A DNA stretch of 64,000 nt, from contig NZ_POSP01000003.1 of the NCBI RefSeq assembly GCF_002885975.1, forward strand, positions 1,302,001-1,366,000, given 5' to 3'. Below the pieces are notes generated by a model. It was not told where the DNA came from. It did not search any database and was given only the letters and a program-made list of their open reading frames with translations. A program made the position numbers and the translations under genes. Position 1 is the first letter of the stretch. Each line of letters opens with the position of its first letter. Positions 1 through 10,163 of this stretch are shown here, piece by piece. The stretch comes from Paucibacter aquatile. Its GTDB lineage: Bacteria; Pseudomonadota; Gammaproteobacteria; Burkholderiales; Burkholderiaceae_C.

Positions 1-74
1 TGACCACGCCCTCCGCTCGGCTTGACGGCGCTTTCTTGGCTGCGGGTTTGGCTTGCACAGACGGTCCTTTCCAC
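1..74 (-). CDS. possible 5' end of a divergent gene cut by the window edge
   Basis: On the minus strand a GTG at 74-72 opens a frame that stays open for 24 codons to the left edge (VERTVCASQTRSQESAVKPS and onward). Nothing in so short a stretch identifies a family. A divergent LacI-family repressor would fit the LacI-type palindrome at 184-197 and the sugar operon to the right, and basic, Ser/Pro-rich leaders before the helix-turn-helix are common in such proteins, but this is inference from position only. The start codon is uncertain. Confidence 0.25.
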   Translation of the reverse strand, partial: MERTVCASQTRSQESAVKPSGGRG

Positions 75-183
75 GGGGGCTGGACAGTGTAGGCGGCCCC
101 AGGGACGGCTACGCCGCGCCCCCCGCGCTTGTCCCACTAGGGTTTACGCGGCTTGGTGCGCCGGGCCTGCCGGCACAGAATTG

Positions 184-197
184 TGAAAGCGCTTTCA
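184..197. promoter_or_regulatory. LacI/GalR-type operator palindrome before the beta-glucan operon
   Basis: TGAAAGCGCTTTCA is a perfect 14-base palindrome with the central CG and GCGC core typical of LacI/GalR-family operators. It ends 22 bases before the ATG at 220. A weak sigma-70-like pair just upstream (TTGGTG at 153-158, 17-base spacer, CAGAAT at 176-181) would put the operator at the transcription start, a good repression position. The operator is seen directly; the regulator and promoter are inferred. Confidence 0.7.
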
Positions 198-219
198 AAG
201 CGTCAACAAACAAAAAACA

Positions 220-1506
220 ATGACACGAGACAAGTCCCCCGACACGCGTCGGCGCCAGTTGCTGGCTGCAGCGGCGCTCGCGCCTCTGGCCCACAGCGCG
301 CCGGCTCAGAGCGAACCGCCACGCTTGGTGGTGGCGGCCTTTCCGCTGCTGGACCAGGTCATCAAGCAAGCCCTGCCCGCCTGGAGCCAGGCCCATGGCG
401 GTGTGCAGGTCGAGGTGATCAGCCGCCAGTACGACGACCACCACACGGCCATGACCACGGCCCTGTCTTCGGCCAGCGCCAGCCATCTGCCCGATGTGAT
501 CGCGCTGGAAACCATGTACATGGGCCGCTTCTCGCTGGGCGCCGGCCTGCAGGATTTGTCTGTTCCGCCCTATCTGGCCGAAGGCCTGCGCGAACGCTTC
601 GTGCCCTTCGCCTTTGAGCAAGCGCGCAACCGCGAGGGCGCGGTGGTGGCGATTCCCGCCGACATCGGCCCGGGCTCGATGTTCTACCGCGCCGATGTGC
701 TGGAGCGCGCCGGCCTGGGCCTGAAGGACCTGAGCGAAAGCTGGGAGGCCTACGTGCAGGCCGGCGTGCAGATCAAGGCCCGCACCGGCGCCTACCTGCT
801 GGCGCATGCACGCTACCTGAAGGACATCGTGCTGTTCTCCAGCACCCCGGCCGGCCAGAGCATTTACTTCGACGCCCAAGGCCGGCCCAGCATCAGCAGC
901 CCGCTGTTCCAGCGTGCCTTCGAGCTGGCGCAAAAAGTGCGGCGCCTGGGTCTGGACGCCATCGTCGACACCTGGCGCAATGACTGGAGCGAACACCTGC
1001 GCCGCGGCAAGCTGGCGACCGAGCTCTCGGGCGCCTGGATGGCCAGCCAGATGGCCAAATCGGTGGCGCCCAACACCCATGGCCTGTGGCGCGCGGCCCA
1101 GCTGCCCGGCGGCAGCTTCGGCGGCTGGGGCGGCAGCTACTACGCCATCCCGCGCCGCTCCGACCCCAGCCGCAAAGCCCTGGCCTGGTCGCTGATCCAG
1201 CACCTGACTCTCAGCCGCGAGCTGCAGCTCAGCGCCTTCAAGAACCAGGACGCCTTCCCCGCCCTGCTCAGCGCCCAGGACGACCCCTTCTTTGACGAAC
1301 CGGTCGATTTCCTCGGCGGCCAACGCGCCCGCCAGTTGTGGCGCGACGCGGCCCGCCGCATCCCCGCACGGCCCCTGCACCGGCAGAACAAGTTCGCCGA
1401 GGAGGTGGTCAATGGCGAGCTCGACAACGTGCTGATCTACGGCAAGTCCATTCCCAAGGCCCTGGCCGATGCCCAGGCCTTGCTGGTTCACAGGGCCACG
1501 CGGTGA
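220..1506 (+). CDS. CUT1-family sugar ABC transporter substrate-binding protein
   Basis: This 428-residue protein has a twin-arginine-like leader (TRRRQLLAAAALAPLAHSAPA, residues about 9-29), so it is probably exported to the periplasm, perhaps by Tat. The body looks like an extracellular solute-binding protein family 1 member of the oligosaccharide (CUT1) class. It should capture the sugar and deliver it to the two permeases that follow. Its TGA overlaps the ATG of the first permease in TGATG, so the genes are translationally coupled. No good Shine-Dalgarno is seen before the ATG, but the operator and promoter position support this start. Beta-glucan oligosaccharides as substrate are inferred from the neighbouring GH1 and GH16 enzymes. 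Confidence 0.85.
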   Translation: MTRDKSPDTRRRQLLAAAALAPLAHSAPAQSEPPRLVVAAFPLLDQVIKQALPAWSQAHGGVQVEVISRQYDDHHTAMTTALSSASASHLPDVIALETMYMGRFSLGAGLQDLSVPPYLAEGLRERFVPFAFEQARNREGAVVAIPADIGPGSMFYRADVLERAGLGLKDLSESWEAYVQAGVQIKARTGAYLLAHARYLKDIVLFSSTPAGQSIYFDAQGRPSISSPLFQRAFELAQKVRRLGLDAIVDTWRNDWSEHLRRGKLATELSGAWMASQMAKSVAPNTHGLWRAAQLPGGSFGGWGGSYYAIPRRSDPSRKALAWSLIQHLTLSRELQLSAFKNQDAFPALLSAQDDPFFDEPVDFLGGQRARQLWRDAARRIPARPLHRQNKFAEEVVNGELDNVLIYGKSIPKALADAQALLVHRATR

Positions 1507-2417
1507 TGATGATGAAAAAGACGCGTCCGTCATTTCGCCTGCCCCGCGCCTGGGTGCCCTATCTGCTGCTCAGCCCCTTTCTGGCGCTGTTCTCGATCTT
1601 CGGCTTGTTCCCCCTGCTGTTCTCGCTGTGGATGGCCTTCCAGAGCTGGGAACCCACAGCCGGGCTGGAGGCCATGCGCTTCACCGGCCTGGAGAACTTC
1701 ATCTTCGTGCTGGGTGATGCCTGGTTCTGGAAAGCCCTGGGCAACACGCTCTGGCTGGCCGTGTTCTCGGGCCTGCCCCAGCATCTGGTGGCCCTGCCGC
1801 TGGCGGTCTTCATCAACCGCGCTTTCGGGCGCCACGGCCACAGCGTGGCGGCCGCCTACTTCCTGCCTTACATCACCTCGACGGTGGCCATCGCCATGAT
1901 GTTCACCTCCCTGCTGTCCACCGACTACGGCCTGATCAACGCCCTGCTCAAGTGGGCCTTTGGCATGGAGGCGATCAACTGGTTGTGGCAGCCGCAGACC
2001 CTCAAGCCGGCCGTGGCCATGGTGGTGTTCTGGCGCTATGTCGGCTTCAACCTGGTGCTCTACCTGGCCGCCTTGCAGACCATCCCGCGCGAGCTGTATC
2101 AAGCCGCCAAGCTGGACGGCGCGGGCTCCTGGTCCTGCTTCCGCTACATCACCCTGCCGGCGCTCAAGCCCATGATGCTGTTTGGAATAACCCTGAGCAT
2201 CATCGGTGGCATGCAGCTTTTCGAAGAACCGTTCATTCTGACCAACGGCCGCGGCGGCCCCGACCAGGCCGCCATGACGGTGGCCATCTACGTCTACCGC
2301 CTGGCCTTTGACTTCAGCGACTTCGGCGCCGCCAACGCCATCTCCTGGCTGCTGTTCGCCCTGCTGGCCACCATGACCTGGCTGACCAACCGCGCTTTCA
2401 AGGATCGCAAGCCATGA
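1506..2417 (+). CDS. sugar ABC transporter permease (MalF/LacF type)
   Basis: The 303-residue integral membrane protein starts at the first of three consecutive ATGs overlapping the stop of the binding-protein gene; the frame is open further upstream but that part lies inside the previous gene. About six membrane segments are visible, the first being YLLLSPFLALFSIFGLFPLL. The EAA loop that contacts the ATPase is ELYQAAKLDGAGSWSCFRYI followed by TLP. It pairs with the next permease to form the CUT1 channel. Its TGA overlaps the next ATG (ATGA), showing coupling. Confidence 0.9.
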   Translation: MMMKKTRPSFRLPRAWVPYLLLSPFLALFSIFGLFPLLFSLWMAFQSWEPTAGLEAMRFTGLENFIFVLGDAWFWKALGNTLWLAVFSGLPQHLVALPLAVFINRAFGRHGHSVAAAYFLPYITSTVAIAMMFTSLLSTDYGLINALLKWAFGMEAINWLWQPQTLKPAVAMVVFWRYVGFNLVLYLAALQTIPRELYQAAKLDGAGSWSCFRYITLPALKPMMLFGITLSIIGGMQLFEEPFILTNGRGGPDQAAMTVAIYVYRLAFDFSDFGAANAISWLLFALLATMTWLTNRAFKDRKP

Positions 2418-3247
2418 GCCGCCTGTCGACAAAAACCCTCTCACGTGGGGCCGCCTATCTGCTGGTCGGTGGCGGTGCCCTACTGATGCTGGCGCCCTTC
2501 TACTTCATGTTCGTGTTCGCCACCCAATCGAACGCAGCCATCTTCAATGTGCCGCCGCCGCTGTGGTTCGACGGCGAACTGGGCCGCAATCTGCAGACCC
2601 TGACCACCCGCCTGCCCTTCTGGCGCAATCTGGGCTGGAGCCTCTACGTGGCGCTGATGTCCACGGTGCTCACCCTGCTGTTCTGCTCCATGGCCGGCTA
2701 TGCCTTTGCCATGCTGGAGTTCCGCTTCAAGCAGCCGCTGTTCCTGCTCGTCATGGGCACCCTGCTGGTGCCCCCCTTCATGACCATGATCCCCAACTTC
2801 ATGGTCATGGACGCCTTGGGCTGGCTGGACACCCACCGCGCGCTCTACATCCCCGGCGCGGCCGGCGCCTTCGGCATCTACCTGGTGCGGCAGTTCGCGG
2901 CCGCCTCGGTGCCCATGGAGCTGCTCAAGGCCGCGCGCATGGATGGCTGCAGCGAGTTCGGCATCTACTGGCGCATCGCCCTGCCCCTGCTGCGCCCGGC
3001 CCTGGGCACCCTGGGCCTGATCACCTTCATCGCCTCCTGGAACAACTTCATGGCCCCGCTGGTGGTGCTGCGTCAGGCCGAGAGCTACACCCTGCCCCTG
3101 GCCCTGCGCAGCCTGCAGGCCACCGTCAACACCGAGTGGGGCGCCATCATGGCCGGTTCGGCCATTGCGACCCTGCCCCTGATCGTCCTCTTCGTCATTT
3201 CATCCCGCCAACTGATCGCCGGTCTGACCGCTGGCGCCGTCAAATAA
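2414..3247 (+). CDS. sugar ABC transporter permease (MalG/LacG type)
   Basis: This 277-residue protein is the second inner-membrane permease of the importer. It has about six hydrophobic segments, with the first after a short basic leader, and the expected EAA loop (ELLKAARMDGCSEFGIYWRI, then ALPLLRP). Length and layout match the MalG/LacG group. The start overlaps the previous stop by four bases and the stop TAA shares its last base with the ATG of the beta-glucosidase gene, so transport and hydrolysis genes are coupled. Confidence 0.9.
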   Translation: MSRLSTKTLSRGAAYLLVGGGALLMLAPFYFMFVFATQSNAAIFNVPPPLWFDGELGRNLQTLTTRLPFWRNLGWSLYVALMSTVLTLLFCSMAGYAFAMLEFRFKQPLFLLVMGTLLVPPFMTMIPNFMVMDALGWLDTHRALYIPGAAGAFGIYLVRQFAAASVPMELLKAARMDGCSEFGIYWRIALPLLRPALGTLGLITFIASWNNFMAPLVVLRQAESYTLPLALRSLQATVNTEWGAIMAGSAIATLPLIVLFVISSRQLIAGLTAGAVK

Positions 3248-4617
3248 TGTCCGCTGCAACTCACATCCCCACCTCCTCGGCTGACGTTCCCGCCAGCTTC
3301 CCGGCCGACTTCCTGTTCGGCGTGGCCACCAGCAGCTTTCAGATCGAGGGCGCGACCCAGGTCGACGGCCGCGGCGAATCCATCTGGGACCGCTTCTGCC
3401 GCCAGCCCGGCGCCATCTCCGACGGCAGCAATGGCGACATCGCCTGCGAGCATTTCGATCGCCTGGAGCAGGACCTGGACCTGATCGCCTCGCTGGGCGT
3501 CAACTGCTACCGCTTCTCGCTGGCCTGGCCACGCATCCAGCCCACGGGCCGGGGTGAGTGGAACGCCGCCGGCCTGGGCTTTTACGAGCGCCTGGTCGAC
3601 GGCCTGCTGGCGCGCGGCATCAAGCCGGTCGCCACGCTCTACCACTGGGACCTGCCGCAAGCCCTGCAAGACCAGCAAGGCGGCTGGGCCGCACGCGACA
3701 CGGTGCACCGCTTCGTCGACTACGCCCGGCATGTGCAAAAGTATCTGGGCGACCGGCTCTACGCCCTGTCCACCCACAACGAACCCTGGTGCACCGCCAC
3801 CCTGGGCCATGACACCGGCGTGCACGCGCCGGGCCTGCGCGACCGCGCGCTGGCGGCCCAGGTTTCGCACCACCTGCTGCTCAGCCACGGCCTGGCCATG
3901 CAAGCCATGCGCACCGAAGGCGGCTGCAAGAACCTCGGCATCGTGCTGAACATGGGCCCCAGCGTGCCCGCCACGGCCCACCCGGCCGACATCGCCGCCG
4001 CCCGCCTGGCCGATGCAAAAAGCCGGCGCTGGTACAGCGACCCGCTGTTCAAGGGCGAGTACCCGGCCGAAGCCCTGGCCGACCTGGGCGCCGCTGCCCC
4101 CAAGATCGAGGCCGGCGACATGGCCGCCATGCGCGCGCCCATGGACCACCTGGGCATCAACTACTACACCCGCTACGTGGTCAATGCCGACGGCAAGCCC
4201 TGGAGCGCCCGCGAGCACGGCCTGCCCGCCTCGGACATGGACTGGGAGGTCTACCCCGAGGGCCTGACCGACATCCTCTGCCGCATGCACGCCGACTACC
4301 CCGACATGCCGCCGCTCTACATCACCGAAAACGGCGGAGCCTTCCCCGACCAGACCTTGGTCGACGGCCATGTGCACGACCTGGACCGGCTCGACTACCT
4401 GCGCACCCACATCGCCGCCACCGCCGAGGCCCGCCGCCGTGGCGTGCGGGTGGACGGTTATATGGTGTGGAGCCTGATGGACAACTTCGAATGGGGCTTT
4501 GGCTACTCCAAGCGCTTCGGCATCGTCCATGTCGACTACGAAACCCAGGCGCGCACGCTCAAGGCCAGCGCGCTCTGGTACCAAGACCTGCTGCGCCAGT
4601 GGCGCGCCCAGGGCTGA
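3247..4617 (+). CDS. GH1 beta-glucosidase
   Basis: The 456-residue protein is a full-length glycoside hydrolase family 1 enzyme. The N-terminal barrel strand FLFGVATSSFQIEGA, the acid/base region THNEPW (Glu179) and the nucleophile region YITENGG (Glu361) are all intact, as is the WSLMDNFEW aglycone motif near the C-terminus. There is no signal peptide, so it should work in the cytoplasm on imported beta-linked gluco-oligosaccharides and release glucose. The frame is open upstream, but ATG 3247 is the first methionine after the permease and gives the normal family length. Exact linkage preference cannot be read from sequence. Confidence 0.92.
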   Translation: MSAATHIPTSSADVPASFPADFLFGVATSSFQIEGATQVDGRGESIWDRFCRQPGAISDGSNGDIACEHFDRLEQDLDLIASLGVNCYRFSLAWPRIQPTGRGEWNAAGLGFYERLVDGLLARGIKPVATLYHWDLPQALQDQQGGWAARDTVHRFVDYARHVQKYLGDRLYALSTHNEPWCTATLGHDTGVHAPGLRDRALAAQVSHHLLLSHGLAMQAMRTEGGCKNLGIVLNMGPSVPATAHPADIAAARLADAKSRRWYSDPLFKGEYPAEALADLGAAAPKIEAGDMAAMRAPMDHLGINYYTRYVVNADGKPWSAREHGLPASDMDWEVYPEGLTDILCRMHADYPDMPPLYITENGGAFPDQTLVDGHVHDLDRLDYLRTHIAATAEARRRGVRVDGYMVWSLMDNFEWGFGYSKRFGIVHVDYETQARTLKASALWYQDLLRQWRAQG

Positions 4618-4629
4618 GCGGCGGCCGCG

Positions 4630-5541
4630 ATGAAGCACCCTGTCCTGCACCCCACCCGGCCGCTGATGGCCGCCCTGGCCTCGCTGATGGTCGCCTGCGG
4701 CGGCGGCGGCGCGACGGCCTCGCCCTCCCCGGCTCCAGCACCGGCGCCCTCACCAGCGCCGTCCCCCGCCCCCACTCCCGCACCCTCCAATCGCTGGACC
4801 CTGGTCTGGGCTGATGAGTTCGAAGGCGCAGCCGGCACCCTGCCCGATGCCAAGCACTGGAACTACGACCTCGGCAACAAGGAAGCCAATGGCTGGGGCA
4901 ATCACGAACTGCAGTACTACACCCAGGCGGCCCGCAATGCGGCACTCGACGGCCAGGGCAACCTGCTGCTGCGAGCCGAGAAGCAAGCCAACGCCGGCCC
5001 TTGCTGGAACGACAAGCCTTGCGAGTACAGCTCGGGCCGCCTGCGCAGCGACGGCAAGGTCAGCTTCAGCTACGGCAAGCTGGAAGCACGCATCAAGATT
5101 CCCGGTGGCCCCGGCATCTGGCCGGCCTTCTGGACCTTGGGTGAGGACAAGCTGCCCTGGCCTGCGGCCGGAGAAATCGATGTGCTGGAAAACATCGGCA
5201 AGGAGCCGCTCCATGCCTACGGCACCGTCCATGGCCCGGGTTATTCGGGTGCCCTGGGCATTGGCAAGCGCTTCATCAGCGCCAAGCCGCTGTCCGAGGA
5301 CTTTCATGTCTTCACCCTGATCAAGCGTCCGCAAGAGCTGATCTGGCTGGTCGACGGGGTCGAGTTCCATCGCCTCACACCGGCCGGCCTGCCCGCGGGT
5401 GTGCCCTGGGTGTTCGAGCGTGCCTTCTTCGTCATCCTCAATCTCGCCGTCGGCGGCGATTGGCCCGGCAACCCCGATGCCAGCACGCCCTTCCCGGCCG
5501 AGATGCGGGTCGACTGGGTGCGCATCTACAAAGAGGACTGA
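4630..5541 (+). CDS. GH16 endo-beta-1,3-glucanase (laminarinase-like) lipoprotein
   Basis: This 303-residue protein begins with a lipoprotein-type signal ending LASLMVAC (Cys23; Met at -3 makes the lipobox slightly unusual). A Ser/Pro/Ala-rich tether of about 25 residues follows. The rest is a GH16 jelly-roll domain with the catalytic motif EIDVLE, the beta-bulge form typical of laminarinases, and LWNYDLGNKEANGWG-like surroundings seen in beta-1,3-glucanases. It probably sits on the outer membrane and cuts laminarin-like glucans into oligosaccharides for the ABC importer. It lies 12 bases after the GH1 gene. Activity on mixed-linkage glucan is possible. Confidence 0.88.
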   Translation: MKHPVLHPTRPLMAALASLMVACGGGGATASPSPAPAPAPSPAPSPAPTPAPSNRWTLVWADEFEGAAGTLPDAKHWNYDLGNKEANGWGNHELQYYTQAARNAALDGQGNLLLRAEKQANAGPCWNDKPCEYSSGRLRSDGKVSFSYGKLEARIKIPGGPGIWPAFWTLGEDKLPWPAAGEIDVLENIGKEPLHAYGTVHGPGYSGALGIGKRFISAKPLSEDFHVFTLIKRPQELIWLVDGVEFHRLTPAGLPAGVPWVFERAFFVILNLAVGGDWPGNPDASTPFPAEMRVDWVRIYKED

Positions 5542-5544
5542 GCC

Positions 5545-6518
5545 ATGCAGGTCAGCCGGCATCTCGCCCAGAACGCATCGCTCTGGCCCGACCACCGGAG
5601 TGGCGCCACAGCCTTGGGCGCGGCCGGCCCAGGCTCAGCGCCGGAGGCGCCGGCTTGCCATCTCGCCATCGACTGGGCCCGCATCTTCCCCAAGGGCATG
5701 GGTGCCCGGCCCGATGCCGACGCCCTGGGCCAAGTCTCGCGCCAGGTGGACGCCTTGCTGGCTCAGGGCCAGCAGCCCTGGGTGACGCTGCACCAGGGCG
5801 AGCTGCCCCCGGCGCTGCAGGCGCAGGGCGGCTGGATGAAGCGCTCGACCATCGGTGCTTTTGCTGACTTTGCCCGGCTGATGGGTGAGCAGCTTGGTGA
5901 CCGGGTGGGGCACTGGATCACCCACGAGAACCCGGCTTGGACGAGCGCGCATCCGCAGGCCCTGGCGCGCGCATTGCACACCGAGCTGCAAATCGCTCAC
6001 CACCGGCTGGTCAGCCATGGTGAGGCGCTGCGCGCCCTGCGCAGCGCAGCACCAGGAGCCCGGGTCGGCATCGTGCTGGGCCTGCAAGCCATACGCCCGG
6101 CCAGCCATCTCCCGGCCGACCTCGCCGCCGCCCTGCGCCAGGACGGACTGCGCAACCGCTGGTGGCTGGACCCGCTGTTCGGCCGCGGCTACCCCGGCGA
6201 TGTGCTGCAAGCCCTGGGCGTGGACGCGCCCACGGTGCTGCCCGGCGACCTGCGCAGCATGGCCAGCCCCTGTGACTTCCTGGCCGTGCTGCCGCAGCGC
6301 CTGGCCCAGCAGGCGTCAAGTGGCCCCGAGCCAGAGGTGGACGAGGCGCGCATCCTGGAGCTGCTGGAGCGCGTGCATCGCGACTACGCCCCAGCCGCGC
6401 TGTACCGCCTGCAGCCCTTGCCCCCAGCCCCCGCGCGCCCGAGCTCACATCGCATCGCCCGCCTCATTCCCGGCGCCGCCGCAGCGCGCCCTCACCTTCG
6501 CATCGAAAGGGTCTCGTT

Positions 6519-6522
<4 letters not shown>
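5545..6522 (+). CDS. degenerate GH1-like protein, probably not a glycosidase
   Basis: The 325-residue protein resembles GH1 enzymes (LAIDWARIFPKGMG, LDPLFGRGYP, RVHRDYAP) but is about 130 residues shorter than the active paralogue two genes upstream. The acid/base motif THNEPW reads THENPAW here (residues 126-132), putting Asn129 where the catalytic Glu should be. The nucleophile motif LYITENG reads LYRLQPL, and the C-terminal WSLMDNFEW region is absent, as is the first barrel strand. The frame is open with normal codon use, so it is not an obvious pseudogene. It starts three bases after the GH16 stop and its TGA overlaps the TTG of the ATPase gene. Its role is unknown; a sugar-binding or regulatory job is possible. 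Confidence 0.7.
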
Positions 6523-7565
<1,043 letters not shown>

Positions 7566-7574
7566 GCGCAGGGG

Positions 7575-7641
7575 CCGGGGGTCCCCCGGTTCAGACGGCG
7601 CCGGACGGGGCTGAAAACAAGCCGACAATGGCGACTTGTTT
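7575..7641. repeat. two inverted repeats between the operon end and the next gene
   Basis: CCGGGGG/CCCCCGG (7575-7581 and 7583-7589, one central base) lies just after the ATPase stop. AAACAAG/CTTGTTT (7615-7621 and 7635-7641, 13-base loop) lies before the next gene. The first has no following T-run on the plus strand, so it is not a convincing intrinsic terminator. The second could be an operator or chance. Confidence 0.3.
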
Positions 7642-7674
7642 CGCTCGCGCCGCCAGGCGCACAACGGCCCCGAC

Positions 7675-8799
7675 ATGTCTCGCCTCTTGCGTTGCTTGCG
7701 CCACGCCGTCCTCCGCGCCCTGCGCTCGGCTCCGCCTGCTCTCGCTGCACTCGGGCTGCTCCTGCTGGCCGCGCCGCTGCAGGCGCAGAGCATCGTCTTC
7801 ATCAACCCCGGCCATGCCGACGAGGCCTTCTGGCGCAGCGCCAGCCAGGCCATGGAGGCCGCGGCGAGCAGCCTGGGGCTCAAGCTGGAGGTGCTGTACG
7901 CCGAGCGTGACCCTGAACGCACCGTCGCCCTGAGCCGCGAACTGGCGCAGCGGCCCGCCGGCCAGCGACCGGACTATGTCGTGCTCAGCAATGACAAAGG
8001 CGTGCTGGTGGCCTGCGCCCAGAACCTGGCGGCGGCGGGCATCAAGAGTTTTGCGGCCTTCTCGGGCCTGCTGCCGCAGGAGCAGCAGCGCTTCAGCCCG
8101 CGCCGCGGCCTGCCCTTGCTGGTGGGCAGCCTGGAGCCGCGCGCCCAGGACGCGGGCTACCTGAGCGGCCGAGCCTTGCTCGAACAAGGCCTGGCGCGAC
8201 GCTTGCACGGCGCCGATGGGCGCCTGCACCTGGTGTCCATCGCCGGGGATCGCTCCACACCCAGCTCCATCCAGCGCAACCAGGGCCTGCGCCAAGCTCT
8301 GGCCGAGCATCCGCAGGTCGATTTGGATGCGCAGACCTTTGCCGACTGGCGCCGGGATCAGGCGCGCGAGCGCATGCTGGGCCTGCTGCAGCGCGGCGCG
8401 GCGCCGCAGCTGGTCTGGGCCGGCAGCGATCTGATGGCCTTCGGGGCCATGGAAGCCGCTGAAAGCCGGGGCCTCAAGCCCGGCCGCGATCTGCTGTTCG
8501 CCGCCATCAACACCTCGGACGAGGCCATGCAGGCCCTGATCGACGGCCGCCTCTCGGCCTTGGTCGGCGGCCATTTCCTGACCGGCGCCTTCGCCCTGGT
8601 GATGCTTCACGATCTGCACCAGGGCCGCGATTTCATCGACGAAGGCCTGAGCCTGGAGCGCCCCCTGTTCATGCGCTTCCTGGCCCGCCCCGACCTGCGC
8701 GAGCTGGATTTCCGCCGCTTCAGCAAGGTGCACAACCCGCGCCTGCGCCGCTACGACTTCAACCCGCAGGTCTTGCTGGACAGCGGCGCCAAGCACTGA
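7675..8799 (+). CDS. periplasmic sugar-binding protein, LacI/LuxP-like fold
   Basis: The 374-residue protein has a clear signal peptide (basic start, hydrophobic ALAALGLLLLAAPLQAQS) ending near residue 37-39. The mature part has the periplasmic binding protein type-1 pattern: IVFINPGHADEAFW at the start and DLMAFGAMEAAESRGLKPG around the hinge. ATG 7675 was chosen over an upstream TTG at 7636 because it starts the signal peptide properly. No permease or ATPase of the CUT2 type is nearby, so it may feed a sensor kinase rather than a transporter, as LuxP-type proteins do; that is inference. It lies 109 bases after the glucan operon and could be separately transcribed. Confidence 0.75.
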   Translation: MSRLLRCLRHAVLRALRSAPPALAALGLLLLAAPLQAQSIVFINPGHADEAFWRSASQAMEAAASSLGLKLEVLYAERDPERTVALSRELAQRPAGQRPDYVVLSNDKGVLVACAQNLAAAGIKSFAAFSGLLPQEQQRFSPRRGLPLLVGSLEPRAQDAGYLSGRALLEQGLARRLHGADGRLHLVSIAGDRSTPSSIQRNQGLRQALAEHPQVDLDAQTFADWRRDQARERMLGLLQRGAAPQLVWAGSDLMAFGAMEAAESRGLKPGRDLLFAAINTSDEAMQALIDGRLSALVGGHFLTGAFALVMLHDLHQGRDFIDEGLSLERPLFMRFLARPDLRELDFRRFSKVHNPRLRRYDFNPQVLLDSGAKH

Positions 8800-8828
8800 A
8801 GCAGGCCGGCGGCGATGCCGTCACGCCA

Positions 8829-10163
8829 TCAATAGCGCCCGGCGGCGCCAGCCACCCGCAGGTAAACATAGGCCGCCCAGGCCACCAGCGCCCGGCTGAA
8901 CATGGCACGCAGGCCCTGGCCCTGCAAATGGCGCTGGTCCACCTGACGCGAGACCTGCAAGGCCTGCTCGAACTCGGCCGCCAGCGCCCGCGAAAAATCA
9001 GCGTCACGGACGATGACATTGGCCTCCAGGTTGAGCAGCAGAGACAGCGGGTCGATGTTGGAGCTGCCCACCGTGGCCCAGCTCTCATCGACCACACAGA
9101 CCTTGGCATGCAAGAAGGCCGGCGTGTACTCGAAGATCTCGACGCCGTGGCCGAGCAGCTCGGTGTACAGCGCCTGTGCGGCCATGCCGGCCAGCAGATA
9201 GTCGACCTTGCCCTGCAGCAGCAAACGCACCCGCACGCCACGCCGGGCTGCGTCGCGCAGGGCGCGGCGGAAGGCATGGCCGGGGTAGAAGTAAGGGGTG
9301 ATCAGGTCCACCCGTTCGCGCGCAGCACGGATGGCGTCGATGTAAGCCCGCTCGATGGTGCGGCGTTGACGCAGGTTGTCGCGCAGCACAAAGGCCGCGC
9401 AGACCGGCTCCAGCTCGGGCTGCAAAGCAGGTTCGCCTTCGCGCTGGCGCCGGCGCAGCCAGGTCGGCCGCGGCATGCGCAGGCCCTGGACCAGACGCCG
9501 CAGGCGGGACAGCGGCTCGGGGCTGCGCACCAGGGCGCGCAGCTCCTCGCCAAAATCGCGGCCCAGCCAGGCCCGGGTCCAGACAGCGCGCGCGGCCTGC
9601 TCCATGGGCAGCACGGCGGGGCCATGCAGGGCGACGGCAAAGTCCAGGCGCGGCTGCTCGGTGGCGCCGTGATTCAGGTCCATGCGGTCGCCGATGATGT
9701 TGATGCCGCCGACAAAGCCCTGCTCGCCATCAACCACGCAGAGCTTCTGATGCAGACGGCGCAGCTGCCCCGGCTGCAGCCAGCTGTACCAGCGATCGAT
9801 GGGGCGGAACACGGCCAGGGCCACGCCGCTGCCCTCCAGCTGGGCCTGCAGCCAGGCCAGCGAGGCCTTGCTGCCAAAGCCATCCACGACCACCCTTACC
9901 CGCACCCGCCGCGCGGCCGCAGCACGCAGCGCCGCCACCAGGGCCTGGCCGGCCTCGTCGTCATGAAAGATGTAGGTGGCCAGCCAGACCTCGCGCAAGG
10001 CACCGGCGATGGCCGCCGTCTGCAAGGGGAACAGTTCGTCGCCCCCGCGCAGCAGCTGCAGCTGATTGCCGCCGCTGAACTCGGGGCTGGGCTGGGCGTG
10101 CCAGGACAGCAGGGATTCTTGCTCGAGGCCTCCGGCCTCGTCGGCAGCAGGACGGCCGCTCAC
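8829..10163 (-). CDS. clsB: cardiolipin synthase B-like phospholipase D family protein
   Basis: This 444-residue protein contains two HKD motifs of the phospholipase D superfamily: HQKLCVVD (His138, Lys140, Asp145) and HAKVCVVD (His352, Lys354, Asp359), each followed by the usual GG/GSSN segment. Length and the lack of N-terminal membrane helices fit ClsB rather than ClsA. It would condense phospholipids to make cardiolipin at the inner membrane. The start is GTG, overlapping the stop of the upstream EEP-family gene (GTGA), the neighbour ClsB often has in proteobacteria. Confidence 0.85.
   Translation of the reverse strand: MSGRPAADEAGGLEQESLLSWHAQPSPEFSGGNQLQLLRGGDELFPLQTAAIAGALREVWLATYIFHDDEAGQALVAALRAAAARRVRVRVVVDGFGSKASLAWLQAQLEGSGVALAVFRPIDRWYSWLQPGQLRRLHQKLCVVDGEQGFVGGINIIGDRMDLNHGATEQPRLDFAVALHGPAVLPMEQAARAVWTRAWLGRDFGEELRALVRSPEPLSRLRRLVQGLRMPRPTWLRRRQREGEPALQPELEPVCAAFVLRDNLRQRRTIERAYIDAIRAARERVDLITPYFYPGHAFRRALRDAARRGVRVRLLLQGKVDYLLAGMAAQALYTELLGHGVEIFEYTPAFLHAKVCVVDESWATVGSSNIDPLSLLLNLEANVIVRDADFSRALAAEFEQALQVSRQVDQRHLQGQGLRAMFSRALVAWAAYVYLRVAGAAGRY

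Noticed and set aside
2563..3246. Extension of the beta-glucosidase frame upstream through the permease gene
   Set aside because: The upstream part overlaps a permease with clear membrane and EAA motifs and is low-complexity; ATG 3247 gives the normal GH1 length.
3085..4650. A 521-residue minus-strand frame opposite the GH1 gene
   Set aside because: The GH1 gene on the other strand has intact catalytic motifs; the frame is a shadow produced by GC-rich codons.
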